Origin: Deltaproteobacteria bacterium
GTDB taxonomy: Bacteria; Desulfobacterota; Dissulfuribacteria; Dissulfuribacterales; QOAL01
Length of the DNA: 5,273 nucleotides
NCBI GenBank assembly: GCA_015486425.1
Contig: WFRQ01000573.1
Location: 1 to 5,273 of the forward strand
Reading direction: 5' to 3'
The notes beneath the pieces were generated by a model. That model had not been told where the DNA came from. It was given only the letters and a program-made list of their open reading frames with translations, and made no database searches. Position numbers and translations under genes: made by a program. Positions 1-5,273 of the stretch are shown in pieces; the first letter of the stretch is position 1; the number at the start of each line of letters is the position of its first letter.

Positions 1-23
1 TCCATAATTTTTTTCTTGGCACC

Positions 24-130
24 TATCTGCTCAGAGGGTGCTGCAGATGCAAGGCGGAGGGGGCGAAAGCGTACTTCCCGTACTTCGAGCCCTTGACAAC
101 GCAGCAGATGCGGTATCCTGTGAGTAGATA
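24..130 (+). repeat. 107-bp palindromic intergenic repeat, copy 1
   Basis: The segment begins TATCTGCTCAG and ends CTGTGAGTAGATA, so its ends are inverted repeats (9 of the first 10 positions pair). The dyad centre is at about position 77. Each arm carries the same 8-mer GCAGATGC (43-50 and 104-111), placed symmetrically about that centre. The middle holds a tandem 9-mer, CGTACTTCC then CGTACTTCG (70-87). A copy in the opposite orientation lies at 5159-5265; aligned by eye, the two have the same length and about 8 mismatches, all in one half. The element starts 10 bp past the stop codon of the AsmA-family gene, so it would form a long hairpin in that gene's 3' untranslated RNA. No T-run follows it on the minus strand, so it is not a classical terminator. 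It encodes nothing and is best described as a MITE- or REPIN-like non-autonomous repeat. The repeat is seen directly; its mobility is inferred. Confidence 0.85.
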
Positions 131-140
131 CCTCACCTGA

Positions 141-2651
141 TTAATTACCAAACAACCCCTTTATAGTGTGCTCAAGAAGCTGTTCAGCAGGCTTTTGGGG
201 AGTTTCTTCTGTTTTGCCTTCAGTGCCCTTCTCTGTGGTGCCTGTCTCTTCCTGCTTCTTCTCCTTTCCAAACAGGCTGTTGGTAAGGCTGTGTATGGCC
301 TGATTCTTTACCGCAGTGGTGTCAAGCGTGATGGCCGGAGCTGACCATGTGCCCTTTACCATAAGAGGCAGCACACTCCATCCCCTGCTGTCCCGCATGG
401 GTGACAGCAGTTTTCCTGCTGGTATTTTTGCTGCAAGTTCCGGAGAAAGCACGGCATTCAGATGAATATCAAGATTACCATCCAGGGAGACACTTCCTTC
501 AGGCGCGAGGTTTATGCGGTCTGAAGAAAATTTGCTTTTGAATATTATCTTTCCAGCCTCAACGAGAAAATCACCATAGGCATTTTTAAAATCAATGGTC
601 TGAAGTTCCTTCTCAAGGTTTAAAAATGATGCCAGTTTTGAAACAATGCCTGCTTTTGCAAGCTGACCCTCCAGAATATTCCAGTTTCCCTTGAGATAGA
701 GGTTTCTCTTTATATCTTCTGACTTGATTCCCTGTCCCTTGAAGTTTCCCTTGAGGTCCAGTATTCCCTTGACCATATCCCTGAAGGAAGGCGCTGCGTA
801 GGCCAGAATATCCTGGGCCAGGGCATGGGATACATCGAAATCCCCTTCATACCGGTAGCCCTTGACTCCAAGGTCAAGGTTGACGTTCTTCTTTATTTCC
901 CCGCCTGCTACATCTGCCACCTGTTGGACACGCAGTCTGTTGTTCTTGAACGTGTAATTGAGTCTGACGTCTCTAACCGGAATGTTGTGGTACTTGAGCA
1001 GCGCAACTGAAATGGTGCCTGCGGCATTTACCGGTATGTTCACCGCATCTGGCTCAGATGGAGCGGCACCTCCTTTCTTACCCCCAGTCGCCGTGGAGCC
1101 GTTATCAGCGGATTTTCCCGCAGCAGCCCTGTTTTCTGATGGTTTCTGTCCCGTATCACCTTTTTTGTCTGCAAGTACGGCGTCAAGATCAACGGTGTCC
1201 GCATTCATGGCTGTTTTAACATTAATTATTTTTCCAAATATGTTGTCAGCCCTGAGGTCTGTTTTTATCACAGAGTCTTTCAGGTTTATGACAAGGTTTC
1301 TGCTTTTGACACTGTTACCCTGTAGATGAAGGCCGCCATTTACAGTTATGGGGATGCCGTCACTGTTTATGGATATTTTTTCAAGATCAAGCGAGGCAGA
1401 CTGCACGAGTTTTGCTCCCCTGTCGGCTTTGCCCTTAAGGGAGGCCCTGGCAGAGATGGCGCCTGATGGTTCAAGGGCTCTGGCCTTACCTGCATATGCA
1501 TCAGGGAGAGCTGCCATGATTGCCGCTATCTTCTGGGCAGGCACTGTTATCAGCATGTCCACAACCGGTGTTGATGACAGGGAGGTCACACTGCCTTCCG
1601 CATTTATCTTTACACCATTCAGGTTAAGCACAGTGTTTTGCAGGATAAGAGTGGTGTTTTTTTCTTTAAGCACTGCATTGAAATCAAGAGATGCCGAGGC
1701 ATTTTTGATAGCTGCTTCAGGATTTGCCTCTGGAATAAATTGTATGTCAGCAACCGTGATGGCGCCTGACGCATCAAGCGCATTCGGATTAAACCGCAGA
1801 TTTATGTCTGATCCTATCAGTGCGTTTTTTAGCTCTCCCGGGAGATTTGCTGCAAAGTAGGGAGAAAAGCCCGGTATGCCAAGGCCCTTGACCCTGATGC
1901 TCATATCCACTGCCGGTCCCTTGATCCCCACGTTGCCGTCTGCTTCAATGCTGCCCTGGTTAAGCATGGCAGAAAATCTGACAGGGAATGGGGCAGCCAT
2001 TGAAAAATTGCTGATTTTCATATCTACATCAGACAGGACGGTTTCCACAGTCTTCTTGCCAGGGGCCGCCATGTCTGTAAATATGATACGTCCATCTGAT
2101 ATTGAAATGCTTGATACCATAATGGAGAGGCTGCTGTCTGCGCTGGCAGCAGCATCATTTTTCGGTTTTTTTTCTGTATGTGCCTGTTCTGATGCCTGAT
2201 TCCCCCTGTCAGTGGAGGCATCGACGGCCTTTTCTTTTGTGACGCCCTTTTCAGGCCCGGGCTGTTTCAGTATGTCGCTGAAGTTGAAACTGCCGTCACT
2301 GTTTCTAATAACGTGGATTTCGGGCTTGATAAGACTGATTTCACCTATCTCCACGCGGCCTTGAAGCAGGGGCATGAGCGCATAGTGAAGTTTTACGCCG
2401 GAGCACGACACAAATGGCTGATTTCCAGCGCTGTTCATTATGGTAAGGCCAGTGAGGTTAATGCCGGAAAAGATGTTAATGCTCACGTCATCAAGGGTAA
2501 CTGTCCGGTGCAAAGACTTTTCGGCAACAGGCAGGACTGTCTGTTTTATCCTTTCCGGTGTCACAAGGGTTTTCAGGAGAATAAACGTGGCGGCAATCAA
2601 GACAATGATGATACCGGATAGTACGGCTGTGAGTTTGATAAGTCCCTTCAT
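141..2651 (-). CDS. AsmA-family inner-membrane/periplasmic protein
   Basis: An 836-residue protein of the AsmA group. These are inner-membrane-anchored periplasmic proteins of the AsmA/TamB/YhdP class, known or proposed to help lipid transport and outer-membrane homeostasis. One uncleaved N-terminal membrane helix is visible at about residues 4-30. It is followed by the typical AsmA N-terminal region (about 31-128), with the pattern of a basic helix, a V-x-L-D-D-V-x-I segment, and I-x-L-x-x-P-x-I-x-V-x-R-N-x-D-G-S-x-N-F. Two polar, low-complexity linkers (about 128-174 and 494-538) separate beta-rich repeat regions. The conserved AsmA-like C-terminal region spans about 545-790. The tail is again charged and ends in a short amphipathic segment, LLEHTIKGLFGN. 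The ATG is supported by AAGGAG (2659-2664) seven bases upstream and by the membrane helix starting at once. The frame is intact. The upstream MITE-like element ends only 40 bp before the start codon. The exact cargo, and which E. coli paralogue it corresponds to, cannot be told from sequence. Confidence 0.9.
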   Translation of the reverse strand: MKGLIKLTAVLSGIIIVLIAATFILLKTLVTPERIKQTVLPVAEKSLHRTVTLDDVSINIFSGINLTGLTIMNSAGNQPFVSCSGVKLHYALMPLLQGRVEIGEISLIKPEIHVIRNSDGSFNFSDILKQPGPEKGVTKEKAVDASTDRGNQASEQAHTEKKPKNDAAASADSSLSIMVSSISISDGRIIFTDMAAPGKKTVETVLSDVDMKISNFSMAAPFPVRFSAMLNQGSIEADGNVGIKGPAVDMSIRVKGLGIPGFSPYFAANLPGELKNALIGSDINLRFNPNALDASGAITVADIQFIPEANPEAAIKNASASLDFNAVLKEKNTTLILQNTVLNLNGVKINAEGSVTSLSSTPVVDMLITVPAQKIAAIMAALPDAYAGKARALEPSGAISARASLKGKADRGAKLVQSASLDLEKISINSDGIPITVNGGLHLQGNSVKSRNLVINLKDSVIKTDLRADNIFGKIINVKTAMNADTVDLDAVLADKKGDTGQKPSENRAAAGKSADNGSTATGGKKGGAAPSEPDAVNIPVNAAGTISVALLKYHNIPVRDVRLNYTFKNNRLRVQQVADVAGGEIKKNVNLDLGVKGYRYEGDFDVSHALAQDILAYAAPSFRDMVKGILDLKGNFKGQGIKSEDIKRNLYLKGNWNILEGQLAKAGIVSKLASFLNLEKELQTIDFKNAYGDFLVEAGKIIFKSKFSSDRINLAPEGSVSLDGNLDIHLNAVLSPELAAKIPAGKLLSPMRDSRGWSVLPLMVKGTWSAPAITLDTTAVKNQAIHSLTNSLFGKEKKQEETGTTEKGTEGKTEETPQKPAEQLLEHTIKGLFGN

Positions 2652-2691
2652 GATAATTCTCCTTGAGGCTGTTCAGTCTGTCTTATGCTTA

Positions 2692-2870
2692 GGGGCTGTC
2701 CAAAAATAACTTACCGATTTCGCATCTCATCTTCAGGCCATCCTGTGCTGAACTTCAATCACAAAATCCTCAACGTAGCCCGGCTACGCCTGCGGTTTTG
2801 CTCAATCAGTTCAACTCAGCCTGACCTAAATCTGAGCGCGCTATCATCCAACTTATTTTTGGACAGCCCC
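2692..2870. repeat. 179-bp MITE-like palindromic element
   Basis: The two ends are GGGGCTGTCCAAAAATAA and its exact reverse complement, giving an 18-bp perfect terminal inverted repeat that extends to 21 bp with one mismatch. The entire element is symmetric about position 2781: by hand, 55 of 89 base positions of the two arms pair. Pairing is strongest at the ends, at about 2732-2754, and in the core 2762-2800 (CAAAA...CGTAGCC-C-GGCTACG...TTTTG). TA dinucleotides lie just outside both ends (one extra C on the right), which could be a TA target duplication. It contains no transposase and no credible gene. It sits between the purB stop and the AsmA-family start, and would fold into a long hairpin in any read-through transcript. 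The palindrome is seen directly; calling it a non-autonomous transposon relic is inference. Confidence 0.85.
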
Positions 2871-2918
2871 CTAATTGTATCTGGATTGAGCGATAGTCGG
2901 GTTTGCTGCATATTGGCT

Positions 2919-4280
2919 CTATTCAGATTTCAGCATGTCAACTATCTCTGAGGCAAGCCCTGTGTAGGTGGCAGGGGTCATTTCTAACAGGCGCTTTCTG
3001 TCTTCAGAATCAATATCAAGCCCCTGTATGAATTCCTGTATAGCCTCCCTGGTGATTTTGTGTCCGCGTGTCAGTTCCTTGAGTTTTTCATATGGTTTTT
3101 CAATGCCAGCCTTGCGCATCACAGTCTGAATTGGTTCTGCAAGCACTTCCCAGGCATTGTCCAGGTCTGCCGCCAGTTTCTGCTCATTGAGCCGCAGTTT
3201 ACCAAGGCCTTTTATGGTTGACTGGTAGGCAATCATGCTGTAGCCAAAGCCTACGCCCATGTTGCGGAGCACAGTGGAATCTGTGAGGTCGCGCTGAAGC
3301 CTCGATATGGGCAGCTTTGCTGCGAGGTGACTGAAAATTGCGTTGGCAAGGCCGAGGTTGCCCTCGGAGTTTTCAAAATCAATAGGGTTGACCTTGTGAG
3401 GCATTGTGGATGAGCCTACTTCCCCTTTCACAGTCTTCTGCCCGAAGTACGCCATGGAGATATATGTCCAGATATCCCTGTCAACATCAATAAGAATGGT
3501 GTTGAACCTGCTTATGGCGTCAAACAGCTCGGCCATGTAGTCATGGGGTTCTATCTGGGTGGTAAAGATGTTCTGTTTAAGGCCCAGCCTGTTTTCAATA
3601 ATCCTCGCGGCAAGGGCTATCCAGTCCACATCAGGATAGGCTGCAATGTGTGCATTAAAGTTACCCACAGCACCGTTCAGCTTGCCCATGATCTTCACGG
3701 CTTTAATTTTCTGCTTCTGACTCTGCAGGCGTGCGGCAAATACCGCAAGTTCCTTGCCTGTGGTGGTGGGGGAGGCTGGCTGTCCATGGGTGCGGGCCAG
3801 CATGGGCACATCTTTCCACTGGTGAGCAAGTTTTTTGAGACTGTCTATTACCTCCTCCTGATGTGGAAGCATGGCCTCAAGCCCGCTTTTCAGCATAAGT
3901 GCGTGGGAAAGGTTGTTGATATCCTCAGAGGTGCAGGCAAAGTGCAGAAACTCGGAGAGCGGCTCAAGGGTGGTGCCTGCAAACCTGTCCTTGAGGTAAT
4001 ACTCTACTGCCTTTACGTCATGGTTTGTTGTTCGCTCAATTGCCTTTACCTTCTCTGCCTCTTCGGGGTTAAAGGTGTCCACGATTTCTGTAAGAATCTC
4101 CTGCTCCCCGCTGGTAAGCGGGCGGCACTCAGGAATTTTTTCTTCAGCGCATAGTTCCATGAGCCAGAGTATTTCAACATGAATGCGGTTACGGATAAGA
4201 GCATATTCTGAAAAACACTCGGTAAGTTTCCTGACTTTTGAGGCGTAACGCCCGTCAATAGGGCTGATGGCAGTAATCAT
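2919..4280 (-). CDS. purB: adenylosuccinate lyase
   Basis: A 453-residue cytoplasmic enzyme of the fumarase/aspartase superfamily. It cleaves SAICAR to AICAR plus fumarate in purine synthesis, and adenylosuccinate to AMP plus fumarate. The sequence is of the E. coli PurB type (456 residues) along its whole length. Diagnostic stretches include ISPIDGRY at 5-12, ERTTNHDVKAVEY at 82-94, CTSEDINN at 116-123, RTHGQPAS at 163-170 with the catalytic-acid histidine (His165), EPHDY at 244-248, and the superfamily signature loop GSSTMPHKVNP at 289-299 carrying the catalytic serine. LAEPIQTVMRK and GIEKPYEKLKELTRG follow near the C terminus. No key residue is missing and no frameshift is seen. The start is fixed by an in-frame TAA seven codons upstream and by the fit to the family N terminus. 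The ribosome site is weak (see 4281-4298). No other pur gene is in the window. No T-run terminator follows the TAG stop; the 179-bp palindrome begins 48 bp downstream. Confidence 0.98.
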   Translation of the reverse strand: MITAISPIDGRYASKVRKLTECFSEYALIRNRIHVEILWLMELCAEEKIPECRPLTSGEQEILTEIVDTFNPEEAEKVKAIERTTNHDVKAVEYYLKDRFAGTTLEPLSEFLHFACTSEDINNLSHALMLKSGLEAMLPHQEEVIDSLKKLAHQWKDVPMLARTHGQPASPTTTGKELAVFAARLQSQKQKIKAVKIMGKLNGAVGNFNAHIAAYPDVDWIALAARIIENRLGLKQNIFTTQIEPHDYMAELFDAISRFNTILIDVDRDIWTYISMAYFGQKTVKGEVGSSTMPHKVNPIDFENSEGNLGLANAIFSHLAAKLPISRLQRDLTDSTVLRNMGVGFGYSMIAYQSTIKGLGKLRLNEQKLAADLDNAWEVLAEPIQTVMRKAGIEKPYEKLKELTRGHKITREAIQEFIQGLDIDSEDRKRLLEMTPATYTGLASEIVDMLKSE

Positions 4281-4298
4281 TATCTGTTTTTCTCCATA
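4281..4298 (-). promoter_or_regulatory. purB: weak purB ribosome binding site
   Basis: The only Shine-Dalgarno-like motif before the purB ATG is GGAG (4292-4295), with an 11-base A-rich spacer. That is longer and weaker than the sites of the two neighbouring genes (AAGGAG and AAAGGAGGT, each with 7-base spacing). An in-frame stop codon close upstream rules out a longer protein. I found no convincing -35/-10 pair for purB in 4299-4474. Confidence 0.5.
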
Positions 4299-4387
4299 TT
4301 TTTATCTGTTCAGCATTAATAAATTGGATGGATATGTCCTTCATCTGCAGAGACGATAACATGTTTTGCATACTGAGCAAATCCGTT

Positions 4388-4416
4388 CTGGTGAATCGGT
4401 GGCAACGATTCATCAG
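4388..4416. other. stem-loop in the purB leader region
   Basis: CTGGTGAATCG (4388-4398) pairs with CGATTCATCAG (4406-4416) across a 7-base loop: an 11-bp stem with a single mismatch. That mismatch is G·U when read on the plus strand and A·C on the minus strand. No T-run follows on either strand, so it is not an intrinsic terminator. It lies about 110 bases upstream of the purB start and could be a leader structure or part of the surrounding inverted-repeat segment. I do not recognise a known riboswitch class here. Confidence 0.5.
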
Positions 4417-4437
4417 GAAAAAAGCAGCATGGTTCGG

Positions 4438-4449
4438 TTTTGATCAAAA
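4438..4449. promoter_or_regulatory. 12-bp perfect palindrome TTTTGATCAAAA
   Basis: A perfect dyad lies just downstream of the hsp20 terminator and about 160 bases upstream of purB. A palindrome of this size could be a regulator site, but AT-rich palindromes of this length also arise by chance, and no regulator can be named. Confidence 0.25.
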
Positions 4450-4474
4450 ATCCCGTCCCGTATGATGAACAGAT

Positions 4475-4520
4475 AAAAAAAAGGGAAGATATATCCATCT
4501 TTCAGGATAAATCCTCCCTT
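4475..4520 (-). terminator. intrinsic terminator of hsp20
   Basis: On the minus strand, AAGGGAGGATTTATCC (4520-4505) pairs with GGATATATCTTCCCTT (4496-4481) across an 8-base loop. The stem is 16 bp with one G·U pair and one mismatch. Eight consecutive T residues (4482-4475) follow, two of them within the stem. It lies 47 bp past the hsp20 stop codon, which makes hsp20 an independent transcription unit from purB. No comparable T-run exists on the plus strand, so it appears unidirectional. Confidence 0.93.
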
Positions 4521-4567
4521 CTATAAAAATGCTCTATGTACTCTGACGCTCAATTCAAATCTGATGT

Positions 4568-5008
4568 TTATTTGACCTCGATCTGTTTGGCCTTGTTCTC
4601 TTCTTTTTTGGGAAGGGTTACTGTAAGTACACCCTTGTCATATTGAGCTGTTATATTGTCAGGGTCAACTGGCACAGGAATTCTGATTGACCGTGCGAAC
4701 GTGCCGCGACGGCGTTCAATCCTGTGGAAATTTTCTTCCTTGCTCTCTTTTTCTTCTTTCTTTTCACCCTTTATGACAAGGATATCACCCTGTACAGAGA
4801 CATCAATATCTTTGGACTCCATTCCTGGAAGTTCAGCCTTTACCAGGATGTTATCGTCTGTCTCTGATACATCCACAGCAGGTACCCAACTGCCTGCTTC
4901 AGGCAGGAAAGTCCCCTTTTCCCCAAGAAAGTCTTCAAAAAGCCTGTCCATTTCCCTGCGAAGGGTAGATAATTCACGAGCCGGTTTCCATGGAGTAAGT
5001 TCAAACAT
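4568..5008 (-). CDS. hsp20: small heat-shock protein, Hsp20/alpha-crystallin family
   Basis: A 146-residue cytoplasmic ATP-independent holdase that binds unfolding proteins and forms large oligomers. The N-terminal arm (1-40) has the common bacterial pattern W-K-P followed by LRREMDRLFEDFL. The alpha-crystallin domain covers about 41-136, with WVPAVDVSETDDN, the ELPG turn (59-62), the RRRGTFARSIRIP strand region (99-111), and the diagnostic GVLTVTLPK (126-134). The short C-terminal tail ends QIEVK, where I143-x-V145 is the family's I-x-I/V motif used in oligomer assembly. The length is typical and the gene is intact. The ATG has a strong AAAGGAGGT (5016-5024) seven bases upstream. It has its own probable promoter and terminator. 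No other chaperone gene is adjacent. Confidence 0.97.
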   Translation of the reverse strand: MFELTPWKPARELSTLRREMDRLFEDFLGEKGTFLPEAGSWVPAVDVSETDDNILVKAELPGMESKDIDVSVQGDILVIKGEKKEEKESKEENFHRIERRRGTFARSIRIPVPVDPDNITAQYDKGVLTVTLPKKEENKAKQIEVK

Positions 5009-5051
5009 GGCGAGTACCTCCTTTCCTTCAAATTTTCAGATATATAATTCA

Positions 5052-5069
5052 GGTCAAAATAAGTTGACC
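5052..5069. promoter_or_regulatory. dyad GGTCAA-N6-TTGACC in hsp20 leader
   Basis: A perfect 6-bp inverted repeat with a 6-base spacer lies 43 bp upstream of the hsp20 start and just downstream of the predicted -10. It could be an operator or a small hairpin at the 5' end of the mRNA. It is not CIRCE (TTAGCACTC-N9-GAGTGCTAA). No regulator is evident. Confidence 0.4.
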
Positions 5070-5084
5070 ATCTGCTTTGATTGC

Positions 5085-5112
5085 AAAATAAGCATGATAC
5101 GTGGGGTGTCAA
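5085..5112 (-). promoter_or_regulatory. probable sigma70-type promoter of hsp20
   Basis: Minus-strand TTGACA (5112-5107) is followed after 16 bases by TATTTT (5090-5085). The -35 is a perfect consensus and the -10 matches 4 of 6 bases. The inferred start is near 5078, giving a leader of about 70 bases. A sigma32-type -10 (CCCCAT-like) at proper spacing is not seen; the CCCCAC directly after the -35 is in the wrong place. Confidence 0.5.
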
Positions 5113-5158
5113 GAGTGCCTGCAGGAGGATAATATGTCGGACAGGGAAAGAAAAAAGG

Positions 5159-5265
5159 TATCTGCTCAGGGGGTACCGCATCTGCTACGTTGTCGGGGGC
5201 TCGAAGTACGGGAAGTACGCCTTCGCCCCCTCCGCCTTGCATCTGCAGCACCCTCTGAGCAGATA
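5159..5265 (-). repeat. 107-bp palindromic intergenic repeat, copy 2
   Basis: This is the reverse-complement copy of 24-130. Its outer arms pair better than those of copy 1: TATCTGCTCAG at the left is matched exactly by CTGAGCAGATA at the right, and the outer 21 positions pair with 3 mismatches. The tandem CGTACTTCC/CGTACTTCG core is kept. It lies about 46 bp upstream of the hsp20 -35 box, so it does not interrupt that promoter. Bases 5266-5273 continue beyond the element and are too short to interpret. Confidence 0.85.
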
Positions 5266-5273
5266 CGTGTCAA

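Larger units (their letters stand above)
4299..4479. repeat. segment bounded by 18-bp inverted repeats
   Basis: Positions 4299-4316 (TTTTTATCTGTTCAGCAT) and the reverse complement of 4462-4479 match at 17 of 18 bases, enclosing 145 bp. The inside is not symmetric as a whole. The terminal motif TATCTGTTCAG differs at one base from TATCTGCTCAG, the end of the two 107-bp repeats. It also contains CCTTCATCTGCAG (4338-4350), which resembles CCTTGCATCTGCAG inside those repeats. This may be a decayed or related mobile element inserted in the hsp20-purB gap, with its right end overlapping the T-run of the hsp20 terminator. The inverted repeat is seen directly; the kinship is inference and could be chance. 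Confidence 0.45.

Noticed and set aside
24..130. Copy 1 of the 107-bp repeat as an intrinsic terminator of the AsmA-family gene
   Set aside because: The hairpin follows the stop codon closely, but no T-run comes after it on the minus strand (the next bases are GGTGCCAAG), so only a structural or 3'-protective role could be proposed.
1348..1860. 170-codon plus-strand open frame, with others at 958-1329 and 1876-2199
   Set aside because: All are antisense to the intact AsmA-family gene and reflect its codon use; none has a ribosome site or domain pattern.
2685..2951. 88-codon plus-strand open frame across the gap between purB and the AsmA-family gene
   Set aside because: It runs through the palindromic element and into the purB 3' end; no start signal and no protein-like pattern.
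3543..4154. 203-codon plus-strand open frame
   Set aside because: It is entirely antisense to the well-conserved purB gene and has no recognisable protein features.
4388..4416. Stem-loop as a second terminator or attC-like recombination site
   Set aside because: No T-run follows on either strand, and the conserved R-box sequences of attC sites are not visible.
4316..4498. 60-codon minus-strand open frame between hsp20 and purB
   Set aside because: Its ATG lies inside the loop of the hsp20 terminator, it has no ribosome site, and its composition shows no family pattern; it is chance coding in the leader segment.
5105..5125. CIRCE-like half-site GCACTC upstream of hsp20
   Set aside because: Only one half is present; the required GAGTGC partner nine bases away on the same strand is missing.

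Overview
The window carries three complete protein genes, all on the minus strand, with several intergenic inverted repeats around them. Read in the direction of transcription (right to left) the order is: a small heat-shock protein (Hsp20 family, 5008-4568), an intrinsic terminator (4520-4475), adenylosuccinate lyase (purB, 4280-2919), and a large AsmA-family envelope protein (2651-141). Base composition looks balanced (my impression is mid-40s % GC). The PurB is of the E. coli type, and an AsmA-family protein points to a diderm (Gram-negative) bacterium. A free-living Desulfobacterota- or Nitrospirota-like genome would fit, but that is inference and no marker here fixes the taxon.

Region by region: 24-130 is a 107-bp imperfect palindrome placed 10 bp beyond the asmA-like stop codon. 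141-2651 is the AsmA-family gene. 2652-2918 is an intergenic gap largely filled by a separate 179-bp palindromic, MITE-like element (2692-2870). 2919-4280 is purB. 4281-4567 holds the purB leader, a segment bounded by an 18-bp inverted repeat, an internal hairpin, and the hsp20 terminator. 4568-5008 is hsp20. 5009-5158 holds its probable promoter and a small dyad. 5159-5265 is a second 107-bp palindrome, an inverted copy of the one at 24-130.

The three genes do not form an evident pathway: protein quality control, purine synthesis and envelope biogenesis. hsp20 is a monocistronic unit with its own promoter and a strong terminator. purB starts a new unit. The AsmA-family gene either reads through from purB across the MITE-like element or has its own promoter, which I could not identify. 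The genes themselves are ordinary. The interesting content is the non-coding repeats: two distinct palindromic families, plus a third inverted-repeat segment whose ends resemble those of the 107-bp family. I saw no CRISPR array, tRNA, rRNA, transposase or defence gene.
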